Shown: positions 17,073-25,886 of the stretch, piece by piece
Layout of the letters: each line of letters opens with the position of its first letter
How positions within the stretch are numbered: position 1 is the first letter of the stretch
Source: Microbacterium sufflavum
GTDB taxonomy: Bacteria > Actinomycetota > Actinomycetes > Actinomycetales > Microbacteriaceae
Length of the DNA: 64,000 nt
Direction: 5' to 3'
Assembly (NCBI RefSeq): GCF_023091155.1
Contig: NZ_JAHWXK010000001.1
Span: forward strand, 744,001 to 808,000
Notes under the pieces: model-generated
What the model saw: only the letters and a program-made list of their open reading frames with translations
What the model was told of the DNA's origin: nothing
Databases searched by the model: none
Position numbers and translations under genes: made by a program

Positions 17073-18707
17073 TCAGACGCGCACGTCCCCCACGAGGTTC
17101 ACCCGGATCCCCATCCCGTCGAACATGGCGGCCTTCGCGATGAGGGCCCGGTCCGCGGTCTCGGCGTCGGGCGCATAGACGAGCTGCGCGTGGTTGGCCT
17201 TGTGCCGCGCCATGAACTGGTCGCGCGAGATGCCGTGCAGCACCACGTGGGCGATCGGCCACTCCGGGTTGGTGGCGTCCTTGCGGCGGTGCGTCTCCTC
17301 CTCCGGCAGCTCGACGACCGAGGCGCGGAAGATGTCGGCCTGCAGCACACCGTCCGCGATGAACACGCGCGACAGCACGACCTCGCCGGGCTTCGAGACG
17401 CCGTTGATGGTGGCGCCGCCCGCGGGGAAGAACACGTGGCCCTGGCGCCAGCCCTCCGCGTGCTCCCAGCCGCCGAGGTGCGAGGCGGGCACGGACCCGG
17501 AGATCTCGTACACCCACACGAACTGCCCGTCGAAGTCCTCGCCCCAGCGCACGTCGTGCAGCGTGTTGTCTGGCACGAGGCCCATCGCCCGCCAGACCCG
17601 ATCGGTCACGAGTGCGTCGACCGCGACGCCCTCGTCGGCCTCGTTGAAGTGCGGGAACGCTCGGCCCTCGTGCAGCACGCGGGAGCCGTCGCGCGATGTG
17701 ACCGGCGGGCGCTCCGTGGTGTTGAGGATGCCCTCGGCGAGGTCGGACGCGGGCACCAGGTCTTTGAGACCCTGCTGGTACTGGATGCCGACGGCGTCGA
17801 GCCCGAAGTCGTCGGCGATGCGCAGCGCGGCGATGTACATCTTGAGCTGCCACTGCACCTGCTCGCGCGTGAGCTCGGTCGCGGCGTCGTCGCCGTAGCG
17901 GAAGGTCATGCCGTGGTCGATCAGCCAGTCGTACGCGGCGTCGGCCTCGTCCTCCGTCACGGTCAGCATCTCGGCGTACAGCGCCGACTGCGACAGCCGC
18001 TCCTTGTAGATGCCGGTGTGGTTGAGCAGTTCGTCGTCGAAGATCGCGTTGTACATGCCCATGCAGCCCTCGTCGAACACGCCGATGATGGCCTTGTCGG
18101 CGCGCAGCTGCGCGGCCAGGGCCTCACCGAGCTGCTTCTCCGGGCTGTCCGCCAGCGCGGGCAGCGGACGCACGTGCGACTGGTCGTGCGTGATCGCGCC
18201 GGTCTCGGTCCACTCGCGGATGCCGTCGATGAACCAGTCGTCGGTGTAGTCGACCGACCAGGTGGTGGCGTAGGGCTTGCCCATCTTCGTGAGCCCGGCG
18301 TTCAGGCCGAGCAGACCGACCAGCCCCGGCCAGTCACCGGCGAAGTTGGCGACCGTGAGGATCGGGCCCTCGTGCGTGCGCAGCCCGGCGAGCACGTGGT
18401 GCGAGTACTGCCAGTTGGCGATCGCGACCACCAGCGGGGCATCGGCCGGGATGTCGCGGAACACCTCGAGGCCCATGCGCTGGCTGGAGATGAAGCCGTG
18501 ACCGGTCTCGGGGTCGACGCCGAACGGCCGGATCACCTCCCAGCCGAGGTCGTTCAGCACGCCCGTCACACCCGCTTCGAGCTCCACCTGGGTCGGCCAC
18601 CCGGCGACGTTCGCCGACTCGCGCAGATCGCCCGAGGTGATGAGGTACGCGGTCTTCGGTGCCGCGGTCGGGCGCGCGGCGGGCGCGGGCAGGGTGTACG
18701 TGGTCAT
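17073..18707 (-). CDS. FucI-family sugar isomerase, probably D-arabinose isomerase
   Basis: A 544-residue protein of the L-fucose/L-arabinose isomerase superfamily, which interconverts aldoses and ketoses with a divalent metal. Recognisable parts are the N-terminal Rossmann-like domain (LVVAIANWQYSHHVLAGL), GVFDEGCMGMYNAIF, and the metal/substrate region ERPPVTSRDG. FucI enzymes convert both L-fucose to L-fuculose and D-arabinose to D-ribulose. No fucosidase or fuculose aldolase is present but three D-arabinan enzyme families are, so D-arabinose is favoured. Its ATG overlaps the kinase stop (ATGA). It belongs to the operon controlled at 20274-20285. Confidence 0.82.
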   Translation of the reverse strand: MTTYTLPAPAARPTAAPKTAYLITSGDLRESANVAGWPTQVELEAGVTGVLNDLGWEVIRPFGVDPETGHGFISSQRMGLEVFRDIPADAPLVVAIANWQYSHHVLAGLRTHEGPILTVANFAGDWPGLVGLLGLNAGLTKMGKPYATTWSVDYTDDWFIDGIREWTETGAITHDQSHVRPLPALADSPEKQLGEALAAQLRADKAIIGVFDEGCMGMYNAIFDDELLNHTGIYKERLSQSALYAEMLTVTEDEADAAYDWLIDHGMTFRYGDDAATELTREQVQWQLKMYIAALRIADDFGLDAVGIQYQQGLKDLVPASDLAEGILNTTERPPVTSRDGSRVLHEGRAFPHFNEADEGVAVDALVTDRVWRAMGLVPDNTLHDVRWGEDFDGQFVWVYEISGSVPASHLGGWEHAEGWRQGHVFFPAGGATINGVSKPGEVVLSRVFIADGVLQADIFRASVVELPEEETHRRKDATNPEWPIAHVVLHGISRDQFMARHKANHAQLVYAPDAETADRALIAKAAMFDGMGIRVNLVGDVRV

Positions 18708-20221
18708 GGTGCCTCCGGGGTCGGGGTGGTCGGGGTCGCGTCGCGCTGGTCCGCGGCGAGGTCGTGGACGACGGATGTGGTCCCCTCGTACAGCCGGACG
18801 TAGCGGTCGAACAGGGCGTCGTAGAAGGGGCGCAGCGCCGCGTCGGGCCGCACGGTCTCGGCGATCGGGTTCCAGTCGTCGATGGCGGGAGCAGCACCCG
18901 GGGTCGCGGTGGCTCCGGCGGCGAGGAACGCGGCGCCGTAGCTCGCGCCGATGGTCGTCTCGGGCACCTCCTGCACGAGTCCCGTGACGTCGGACACGAT
19001 CTGGAGCCACAGGCGCCCCTGGGTGCCGCCGCCGACCGCGACGATGCGCCGGATGTCGGCGCCGGCGGCCCGCATGGTCTCGACGTTGTGGCGCACGCCG
19101 AGTGCCGTGGCCTCGAGCGCCGCGCGGTACAGGTCGCCGCGGGTGTGCTCCAGCGTGAGGCCGGCGATCACGCCCCGCGCATCCGGGTCCTGGATGGGCG
19201 TGCGCTCGCCCGCGAAGTACGGCAGCATCAGGAGCCCGCGGGCGCCGGGGCCGGACGTGGCGGCCTCGCCGAGCAGCTCCGGGTAGTCCGCGCCGGTGAG
19301 GTCCTTCAGCCAGGCGGTGAGCGCGCCGGAGGTCGAGAGTCCGCCGGCGAGGTTGCGCGTGCCGGCGAAGGCACCGGCGGTCGTCCACATCGAGGGCGTG
19401 CGCAGGGTCTCGGCGCCGGTCGCGACGAGGAACATCGTGGTGCCGTACATCAGCATCAGGTCGCCGAGCTCGTGCGCGCCCACGCTGACGGCCTCGGTCC
19501 AGGCGTCGATGGTGCCGGTGACCACGGGGGTGCCTGCGGGGATGCCGGTGGCGGCGGCGGCCGCGTCGGTCACGGTGCCCGCCACGTCGCCCGCCCACCG
19601 CAGCTCCGGGGCCTCGATCGTGCCCGCGTAGCGCTGCCACCACGGCTCGTGCCAGCGCTCGTGCTCGATGTCGTACAGGGGCGACACCTGACTGGCGGAC
19701 TGGTGGTCGAGCACGTAGGCGCCGGTCAGCCTGCGGGCGAGCCAGGACGCGGGCATGTAGAGGCGGCGGGCGCGCGACCACGCCTCCGGTTCCTCGTCGG
19801 CGACCCAGGCGATCTTGGGGCCGCCGGCCTGCGACGTGAGCGTCGAGCCGCCCACGCGGGTGATGTCTTCGTCGCCCAGCTCCGCGGTCATCCGTGCGAT
19901 CTGCGCGGTGGAGCGGGTGTCGACGCCGTAGAGGATGGCGGGACGGACGGGGTGGTCGTGCTCGTCGGCGAGCAGGATGCAGGGACCCATGCCGCTGACG
20001 CCGACCCCGGCCACCTCGGCTTCCGGCACTGCGGCCAGGAGCTCACGGGCCAGGCCGACGAACTCGTCCCACCAGACGTCGCCGTCCATCTCGACCCAGC
20101 CGGTGCGGGGGCGGCTCACCTCGTGCGCGCGCGTCGCGGTCGCGAGGATCGTCCCCGCCTCGTCGACGAGCACGCCCTTGCTGCTGGACGTGCCGATGTC
20201 GACACCGATGGTGCAGCGCAT
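18704..20221 (-). CDS. FGGY-family carbohydrate kinase, probably D-ribulokinase
   Basis: A 505-residue kinase of the FGGY family. The N-terminal phosphate loop is GVDIGTSSSKGVLVD (residues 6-20). The second ATP motif is AVGGGTQGRLWLQIVSD near residue 420. It most resembles xylulokinase-type members. In this locus it would phosphorylate D-ribulose made by the next gene. No aldolase for ribulose 1-phosphate lies nearby, which favours phosphorylation at carbon 5 and direct entry into the pentose phosphate pathway. That is inference only. The ATG has an AGGAGG-like ribosome site (GAGGAGGACC). First gene of the kinase-isomerase operon. Confidence 0.85.
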   Translation of the reverse strand: MRCTIGVDIGTSSSKGVLVDEAGTILATATRAHEVSRPRTGWVEMDGDVWWDEFVGLARELLAAVPEAEVAGVGVSGMGPCILLADEHDHPVRPAILYGVDTRSTAQIARMTAELGDEDITRVGGSTLTSQAGGPKIAWVADEEPEAWSRARRLYMPASWLARRLTGAYVLDHQSASQVSPLYDIEHERWHEPWWQRYAGTIEAPELRWAGDVAGTVTDAAAAATGIPAGTPVVTGTIDAWTEAVSVGAHELGDLMLMYGTTMFLVATGAETLRTPSMWTTAGAFAGTRNLAGGLSTSGALTAWLKDLTGADYPELLGEAATSGPGARGLLMLPYFAGERTPIQDPDARGVIAGLTLEHTRGDLYRAALEATALGVRHNVETMRAAGADIRRIVAVGGGTQGRLWLQIVSDVTGLVQEVPETTIGASYGAAFLAAGATATPGAAPAIDDWNPIAETVRPDAALRPFYDALFDRYVRLYEGTTSVVHDLAADQRDATPTTPTPEAP

Positions 20222-20273
20222 GGTCCTCCTCGACGCAGGGCGGCCGGTGATCCGACCTTTCGCCATGGTAAGC

Positions 20274-20285
20274 GAAATCGATTTC
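20274..20285 (-). promoter_or_regulatory. GAAATCGATTTC operator, kinase-isomerase operon
   Basis: A perfect 12-bp palindrome GAAATCGATTTC lies 53 bases upstream of the kinase ATG. On the minus strand it is placed between a possible -35 (TTGCGG) and a possible -10 (TACCAT), so a bound LacI protein would occlude the promoter. Identical palindromes stand at 29141 and 30375, with a near copy at 21411. Confidence 0.75.
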
Positions 20286-20343
20286 AAGCCGCAAGCCGAT
20301 GCGTGGGCGTTTCCCCGGCAGAGCCCGCCCGTCCGCAGGGGCG

Positions 20344-21330
20344 TCAGGCGCGGGGCGTGCTCGCGGACTGCACCTCGTTGCGCAGCACCACCGTGCGCGC
20401 GGGCTGGGTGTCGCCCTTGATCCGCTCCAGCAGCATGCGCGCCGCCGTGACCCCCATGTGCCGCGCCGGGAGCCGGACGACGGTGACCGCCGTGGGCGAG
20501 AGCGTGGTGAAGGGCAGCGATCCGATCACCGCGACCCCGACCGCGGGCGGCGTGAGCCCCCGCTCGGTGAGCACCTGCAGGGCGCCGACCCCGATGAGGT
20601 TGTTGCCCGCGACCACCGCATCGGGCGGCTCGGGCAGCGCCAGCAGCTCCTCCATGGCCGCGCGGCCGCCGTCGACCCGGAACGTCGCGAAGCGCACGAG
20701 CTCGTCCAGGTCGAGGTCGGGCTCTGCGGCGGAGAGCGCGGAGCGCCAGCCGGCCGCGCGCTCGGCCGCGGTGTCGATGTGTTCGGGCCCGCCGATGTAG
20801 GCGATGCGACGGTAGCCCGCGGCGATGAGGTCTTGCGTGGCGGAGGTGCCGGCGGCCCGGTTGGCCATCACCACGCCGTCGATGTCGTACGTGGTGCTGC
20901 GGTCGACCGCGACGACGGGGCGCCCGGTGGCGAGGATGCCGCTCAGATCGCTGTGCTCGTCGGCGGTCGCGATGATGACGCCCGACATGTGCTCGGCGAT
21001 CGCGATGCGCAGGTACGTGGCCTCCTTCTCCAGCTGGGCGTCGGAGTTGCACAGCACCACCGAGTACCCGGCCTCGGAGGCGACGTCTTCCACGCCGCGC
21101 GCCATCTCGGTGAAGTACGGGTTCTCGATGTCGGGGATGACGAGCGCGATGACCTCGGAGCTCTGGGTGCGCAGGGTGCGGGCCGCGCGGTTCGGCGTGA
21201 AGTGCAGCTGGGCGGCGGCCTCGCGCACCGCGGCCACCTTCTCCTCCGAGACGCTCGTGCCGTTGAACACGCGGGAGACCGTCGCGGGCGAGACGCCCGC
21301 GAGTTCCGCGACGTCGTAGATCGTGGCCAT
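20344..21330 (-). CDS. LacI-family regulator of the D-arabinan locus
   Basis: A 328-residue LacI/GalR protein. The helix-turn-helix ATIYDVAELAGVSPATVSRV occupies residues 2-21, followed by the hinge region and a ligand-binding domain with ALVIPDIENPYF and VIGSLPFTTLSP. The four GAAATCGATTTC-type sites near it are typical LacI operators with a central CG, so it is the best candidate repressor, with a pentose or arabinan oligosaccharide as inducer. The ATG at 21330 has a GAGGGTG ribosome site. It shares a divergent intergenic region, containing site 21411, with the GH172 gene and may regulate itself. Confidence 0.9.
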   Translation of the reverse strand: MATIYDVAELAGVSPATVSRVFNGTSVSEEKVAAVREAAAQLHFTPNRAARTLRTQSSEVIALVIPDIENPYFTEMARGVEDVASEAGYSVVLCNSDAQLEKEATYLRIAIAEHMSGVIIATADEHSDLSGILATGRPVVAVDRSTTYDIDGVVMANRAAGTSATQDLIAAGYRRIAYIGGPEHIDTAAERAAGWRSALSAAEPDLDLDELVRFATFRVDGGRAAMEELLALPEPPDAVVAGNNLIGVGALQVLTERGLTPPAVGVAVIGSLPFTTLSPTAVTVVRLPARHMGVTAARMLLERIKGDTQPARTVVLRNEVQSASTPRA

Positions 21331-21410
21331 GCACCCTCACTGCCTGTCCGGTGGCCCCGGACGTGAAGCAACAGTATCGCGCGCTCGCGAGGTCTCTGGT
21401 GCATCGATCT

Positions 21411-21422
21411 GAAATCGATTAC
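21411..21422 (+). promoter_or_regulatory. GAAATCGATTAC operator at the GH172 promoter
   Basis: GAAATCGATTAC differs by one base from the palindrome found at three other sites. It overlaps TACATT (21420-21425), a plausible -10 box. That box ends seven bases before the GH172 ATG (21433), so the mRNA may be leaderless. The same site could control the divergent LacI gene. Confidence 0.65.
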
Positions 21423-21432
21423 ATTGGCGGCC

Positions 21433-22566
21433 ATGACGCCTGCACCCTCCTCTCTGTCCACGCTCGCAGCGCTGCGCACCGTGCAGACCCGGTCCATCTC
21501 CCCCGAGAACTTCGACGGCTCGCCGGGCGGCGGCGGCCGCGCCACCGAGGGCACCGGTGCGGCGAGCGCGCGCGACCTCGGCCCCGGCTGGAAGATCTCC
21601 CCCAGCGTCGACATCCCGGCCGGAGAGACCTTCGAGCTCGCCGCGATCGAGGGTCCGGGCAAGATCACCCACATCTGGATCACCACCCACACCGACAACT
21701 GGCGCACCCTGCTGCTGCGCGCGTACTGGGACGGCGCCGCGGAGCCCGCGGTCGAGGTGCCCTACGGCGACTTCTTCTGCAACGGGTGGGGCGTGTTCGC
21801 GCAGGTGAACTCGCAGACCATCGCCGCGAACCCGCACGGCGGCTTCAACTCCTACTGGCCGATGCCGTTCCGCGACGGCGCCCGGCTCACGCTCGAGAAC
21901 ACGTCGACCGTCGACGTGCGCGTCTACTACCAGGTGACCTACGAGGTCGGGGGCGATCACTCCGACGACGCCTACTTCCACGCGCAGTGGCGACGCTCGG
22001 ACCCGCTGGAGGACCGCACCCCGCACGTCCTGCTGGAGGGCATCGAGGGGCGCGGGCAGTACGTCGGCACCTACATCGCGTGGGGCGTGAACTCCAACGG
22101 CTGGTGGGGTGAGGGCGAGATCAAGTTCTACCTCGACGACGACACCGACCACCCCACGATCTGCGGCACCGGCACCGAAGACTACTTCGGCGGCGCGTGG
22201 AACTTCGACATCCCCGGCCAGGGCTACACCGCCTTCTCCACCCCGTATCTGGGGATGCCGCAGGTGATCCGGCCCGACGGCCTCTACGTGTCGCAGCAGC
22301 GCTTCGGCATGTACCGCTGGCACGTGCTCGACCCGATCCACTTCACCACCGGCATCCCGAGGGTCGACATCCAGGCGCTCGGCTGGCGCAGCGGCTGGCG
22401 ATACCTGCCGCTGCGGGACGACATCGCCTCCACCGCGCTGTTCTACCTCGACCGGCCGACCGCGCGCCGCCCGCGCACACCGAGCGCCGACGACCTGGAG
22501 GTGCACCTGGGCAGCGCGGCCGTGCCCGACATCGGCGCCTCCCCGTCGCGCCCGCCGCAGGGCTGA
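21433..22566 (+). CDS. GH172 (DUF2961) glycosidase, probable exo-alpha-D-arabinofuranosidase
   Basis: A 377-residue protein of glycoside hydrolase family 172, formerly DUF2961. Family hallmarks are GKITHIWITTH, VPYGDFFCNGWG, and the acidic motifs WWGEGEIKFYLDDD (Glu227/Glu229) and GTGTEDYFGG (Glu249), which should carry the catalytic pair. Known members cleave alpha-D-fructofuranosidic or alpha-D-arabinofuranosidic bonds, and a Microbacterium member acts on mycobacterial D-arabinan. No signal peptide is present, so the substrate is probably imported oligosaccharide. The ATG at 21433 lacks a ribosome site; leaderless translation from the promoter at 21420-21425 is likely. Followed by a strong terminator. 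Confidence 0.87.
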   Translation: MTPAPSSLSTLAALRTVQTRSISPENFDGSPGGGGRATEGTGAASARDLGPGWKISPSVDIPAGETFELAAIEGPGKITHIWITTHTDNWRTLLLRAYWDGAAEPAVEVPYGDFFCNGWGVFAQVNSQTIAANPHGGFNSYWPMPFRDGARLTLENTSTVDVRVYYQVTYEVGGDHSDDAYFHAQWRRSDPLEDRTPHVLLEGIEGRGQYVGTYIAWGVNSNGWWGEGEIKFYLDDDTDHPTICGTGTEDYFGGAWNFDIPGQGYTAFSTPYLGMPQVIRPDGLYVSQQRFGMYRWHVLDPIHFTTGIPRVDIQALGWRSGWRYLPLRDDIASTALFYLDRPTARRPRTPSADDLEVHLGSAAVPDIGASPSRPPQG

Positions 22567-22578
22567 CACCGAGCACGA

Positions 22579-22611
22579 CGAAGGGCGCCCGCTTCCCGCG
22601 GGCGCCCTTCG
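22579..22611. terminator. Bidirectional hairpin terminator between GH172 and GH116
   Basis: A perfect 14-bp stem (CGAAGGGCGCCCGC at 22579-22592 pairing with 22598-22611) closes a five-base loop. It lies between the convergent GH172 and GH116 genes. No U-tract follows, as is usual in high-GC actinobacteria. Confidence 0.75.
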
Positions 22612-22617
22612 GTGCGT

Positions 22618-25104
22618 TCACTCCGCGCGCACCACGGTGAACGGGCAGTCGCCCTCCACCACGTCGACCTCCACCTGCTCCCCCACGGTGACGGTGCCGT
22701 AGCCCGCCGCGCTCACCCACGGCCAGCGGCCCTCGGCAGCGACGTGCAGCTCGCCCGTCCCCTCGTCCACGCGCACGCCGGAGCGCGCCTGCAGCAGCGT
22801 CCACCCCGCCATGGCCCTGGCGTAGTGATCGCCGCACTCGATCTCGTTGTAGGGGTTGCGGCGGCGGCCGTCGTGCCGGTCCCACAGTCCTTCGAGCACC
22901 GCACGACCCTCCTCCTCCAGCCCCTCGAAGAAGCAGTGCGCCGCGACCTGCCACTCGATGCCCGTCCACACCTCGTCGGCGTAGCGCGTGGGCACCTCGG
23001 GTCGTCCGCCCTCGGGCCACGTGCACATCAGCAGCCCGACGTCGTCGGCCGTGTCGGCATAGACGCGGTACGGGTGCGCGAAGTCCGCGAAGCCGTGCCG
23101 CAGATTCGAGGCGACCACGTGCCGGAGGGCGCTGCGCACGTGCTCGGGCGGCAGGATCGGCCCGAGCCCGAGCTGATGCGCCCACCACTGCCCGATCACC
23201 TGGTCGGACAGCACACCCGTGCGCCACTGGAAGTCCTCCGGGTCGCCCTCGTCGAGCACCTGGACGTAGTGGGTGCCGTCGAACAGCAGCTCGTCGTACC
23301 CCGCCGAGCCGGAGCGGAACCTCTCGGCCGCCTCCGCCGCGGCGTCGGTGTCGCCCACCCGCCGCGCGAGCTCCTCGTACGCCCGCAGCGCCGCGAGCCA
23401 CAGCGTGCCCATGAACGGGTTGACCCCGGCAAGGTCGATGTCGTGCGTGCTGGGCTGGATGCCGCGCAGCACGCCATCACCGTCCGCGTCCCACTTCTCC
23501 CGGATGTGCGTGTACAACCGCACGAGCTGAGGCCAGCGGCGTTCGAGCCACTCCGATCCCGCCCCGCGCTGCACGTCGCGCAGCGACTTGAGGATCGTGG
23601 CGAGCATGCCGTCGAGCGCGGGCTCCTCCGGTCCGCCGATGAACTCGTCCGTCATCTGGTGCAGATACGTGGGCACGCGCAACCGGTGCGGGATCGACCC
23701 GTCGGCCGCCTGCATCACGTCGAACTCGGTGTCGCGCATGTTCCGCTCCAGGCTCGGCCACAGCCCGGCGAGCGCGGCCTCGTACTGCCACACGTGCGTG
23801 CAGTTGAGCGGGCAGGAGCCGCCGAAGACGCCCGACCACATCCAGGTCGAGTCGCCGAGCGAGCCCTCGTAGCCGTAGAACCGGCCGTCGGCGCCGATGA
23901 AGCACGTGGGGCTGCGCACGTATGCGGCCTGGGCGGCGAGGTGCTCGACCTCCCGCGCGTCGAGGCTCGACCCCGCGAGGGTGCCGGTCCACCGGAGCGT
24001 GCGCTCGACGAGCTCGTCCCACCGGCGCTCGACCGTGGCCTGCACGTCGAGCGCGTCGAGGTAGCGCACGCCGTACGCGTTGCCGAGGTAGAAGGTGGAC
24101 GCTCCCCATTCCGGGTGCGGCGCCCCGAACTGCTCGATGTCGACGAACCGGTTGGGCAGGTGCCACGAGATCGAGAAGCGGATCGTGCGCGAGGCACCGG
24201 GGGCGAGGGCGAAGGGCACGCCGACCACCCCGAGCCACGACCGTCCCTGCGGGCTGGGGCCGGACCCGCCCTGCGGGGCGTTGAGCTGCGGGTCGCCGAT
24301 CGTGGGGGCGAGCGCGAGCCGGGAGCGTCCGTCGTTCCCGGCGCGGGAGCGGAGGAACGCGTCGAGGTGCTCCAGACCGCTGCACCGCGTGAGCACGGCC
24401 GCTGTCTCGTCGTCGGCGGCGAGCACGAGCTGCCCGGCCAGGCGGTCGCTCTCGTCCAGGCTCGGGTTGTCCATGACCACGCGCGACCAGCCCCTGCCGC
24501 GGCGCAGGCGGTTGACGTTGCCGCCCAGCCCCGGAGTGCTGTCGGCGATGGGCGTGATGCCGTCCCACCCGATCGCGTTGAGCAGCGACCCCGCGAGCGT
24601 GCCGTGCACCCCGATCGAGCCGGTGTTGGTGAGCGTGAACTCGAACATCCCGGTCGGGATCGAGCTGAGCTCGACGTCGCGCGGGGCCATCGGGTTGAGC
24701 ACGCGCATGCGCACCTCGACCGGATGCCGCGGATCGGTCAGCTCGACCTCGGCCACCGGGTACGTGCCCCGGAACGCGGCGCTGTCGAACGTGCTGAAGC
24801 TCTCGGCCGCCGCGGTCATCCACTCGGGCACGAAGCCGTCGGTGGTGAGCGAGGCCTGCGGATCCGGGACCGGGGTGCCCTGCACCATCGAGATGACGTT
24901 GAGCGGCGGCTCGACCTGCGTGACCCGCAGCCAGAACCCGGTGCCGGGGAGAGCGCCCAGGTGGTTCGGCATGCCCTGCAGCTGCCACTGGCGCAGCGAC
25001 CCGTCGGCGTTCACCGCGAAGCCGCCGGTGCCGATGCCGCCCACGGGCATCGCCAGCGCGGGGGCCTCGGTGTGCGGACGGGACGGGGACAGGCGGTCGG
25101 TCAT
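22618..25104 (-). CDS. GH116 glycosidase, probable exo-beta-D-arabinofuranosidase
   Basis: An 828-residue protein of glycoside hydrolase family 116 (GBA2-like). It begins with an N-terminal beta domain holding the MPVGGIGTGGFAVN motif (about residues 19-32). An (alpha/alpha)6 domain follows with CPLNCTHVWQYEAALAGLWP, GIQPSTHDIDLAGVNPFMGTLW and NPYNEIECGDHYARAMAGW. Most characterised members are beta-glucosidases or beta-xylosidases, but a Microbacterium GH116 caps-off beta-D-arabinofuranose from mycobacterial arabinan, and GH172 and GH183 neighbours favour that activity. It is cytoplasmic, with no signal peptide. The ATG at 25104 overlaps the upstream stop (ATGA) and has an AGGAG ribosome site. 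Confidence 0.85.
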   Translation of the reverse strand: MTDRLSPSRPHTEAPALAMPVGGIGTGGFAVNADGSLRQWQLQGMPNHLGALPGTGFWLRVTQVEPPLNVISMVQGTPVPDPQASLTTDGFVPEWMTAAAESFSTFDSAAFRGTYPVAEVELTDPRHPVEVRMRVLNPMAPRDVELSSIPTGMFEFTLTNTGSIGVHGTLAGSLLNAIGWDGITPIADSTPGLGGNVNRLRRGRGWSRVVMDNPSLDESDRLAGQLVLAADDETAAVLTRCSGLEHLDAFLRSRAGNDGRSRLALAPTIGDPQLNAPQGGSGPSPQGRSWLGVVGVPFALAPGASRTIRFSISWHLPNRFVDIEQFGAPHPEWGASTFYLGNAYGVRYLDALDVQATVERRWDELVERTLRWTGTLAGSSLDAREVEHLAAQAAYVRSPTCFIGADGRFYGYEGSLGDSTWMWSGVFGGSCPLNCTHVWQYEAALAGLWPSLERNMRDTEFDVMQAADGSIPHRLRVPTYLHQMTDEFIGGPEEPALDGMLATILKSLRDVQRGAGSEWLERRWPQLVRLYTHIREKWDADGDGVLRGIQPSTHDIDLAGVNPFMGTLWLAALRAYEELARRVGDTDAAAEAAERFRSGSAGYDELLFDGTHYVQVLDEGDPEDFQWRTGVLSDQVIGQWWAHQLGLGPILPPEHVRSALRHVVASNLRHGFADFAHPYRVYADTADDVGLLMCTWPEGGRPEVPTRYADEVWTGIEWQVAAHCFFEGLEEEGRAVLEGLWDRHDGRRRNPYNEIECGDHYARAMAGWTLLQARSGVRVDEGTGELHVAAEGRWPWVSAAGYGTVTVGEQVEVDVVEGDCPFTVVRAE

Positions 25105-25886
25105 GATTCTCCTCGTGCGGGTCGACGGCCGGGGACGAGCGGCGGAAGCGCCACTCCGGATGCCGCGGCGACCGGCCAGGCCGCGGCGACGGACAGCAGC
25201 ACGAGCAGGGGTGCCGCGAGCAGCAGCAGCCCGCCGAACCAGGTGAGCCCGAGCCACGCGACCGCGGCCGACGCGGCGAGCGCGGCCAGCGGTCCGAGCG
25301 GGCGACGCACCGCCGCGACGGCGCAGACGACCGCGACCGTGCGCAGCCCCACGTCGTCGCGGAGGGCGGCGACGGGCACCGCGACCACCGCGACGAGCGC
25401 GACCGCGGCGGACAGCAGCAGCGCCGCGAATGCGAGCACGGCGAACAGGGGCACCGCGGCGGAGGCGGCGATCGCGCTCGTGACCTGCGACCACGCCAGC
25501 AGCACCGCGGGCGCACCGGCACCGACCGCGACCGCGAGCACGCGGCGGCGGAGGCGCACGGCCGCGTGGTCGAAGATCCGGTCGTGCAGCGCGCCGAGGG
25601 CCCACGCGGCCGGAACCGCGCACGCGGCGACCACGAGCAGCGGCACCAGCGGCGACGCCGGCCCGAGCAGTGCCGCCCCGAACGCCCAGGCCGCGAGCGC
25701 CGCGGCTCCGGTCACCCCGAGCGGCGCGAGAGCCCGCCACGCCGCGGCCGGAAGGCGCAGCAGCACCGGGTCGACCGCAGCGGGAGCGGAACCGGCGGCA
25801 CGGGCGGCCGCCGTCGCGTCGGCAACGCCCGCGGAGCCCGCAGCACCAGACCCCGCCGTGCGAGTACGCGGATCCACCCTGCTCAT
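25101..25886 (-). CDS. Multi-helix membrane protein of the ABC operon (possibly DUF624/YesL-like)
   Basis: A 261-residue, extremely alanine/leucine/valine-rich protein with about five or six transmembrane helices in one block (residues 45-245). It is joined by ATGA overlaps to the permease gene before it and to GH116 after it, so it is translated as part of the transport operon. YesL/DUF624 proteins occupy this place in many Gram-positive sugar ABC operons; that resemblance comes from position, size and topology, not a clear motif. Its role is unknown. The arginine-rich tail (VPGRRPARGES) is probably cytoplasmic. Confidence 0.65.
   Translation of the reverse strand: MSRVDPRTRTAGSGAAGSAGVADATAAARAAGSAPAAVDPVLLRLPAAAWRALAPLGVTGAAALAAWAFGAALLGPASPLVPLLVVAACAVPAAWALGALHDRIFDHAAVRLRRRVLAVAVGAGAPAVLLAWSQVTSAIAASAAVPLFAVLAFAALLLSAAVALVAVVAVPVAALRDDVGLRTVAVVCAVAAVRRPLGPLAALAASAAVAWLGLTWFGGLLLLAAPLLVLLSVAAAWPVAAASGVALPPLVPGRRPARGES

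Noticed and set aside
17073..18707. Naming the isomerase L-fucose isomerase.
   Set aside because: The family fits, but no fucosidase or fuculose aldolase is present, and the surrounding enzymes act on D-arabinan. D-arabinose is the better substrate guess.
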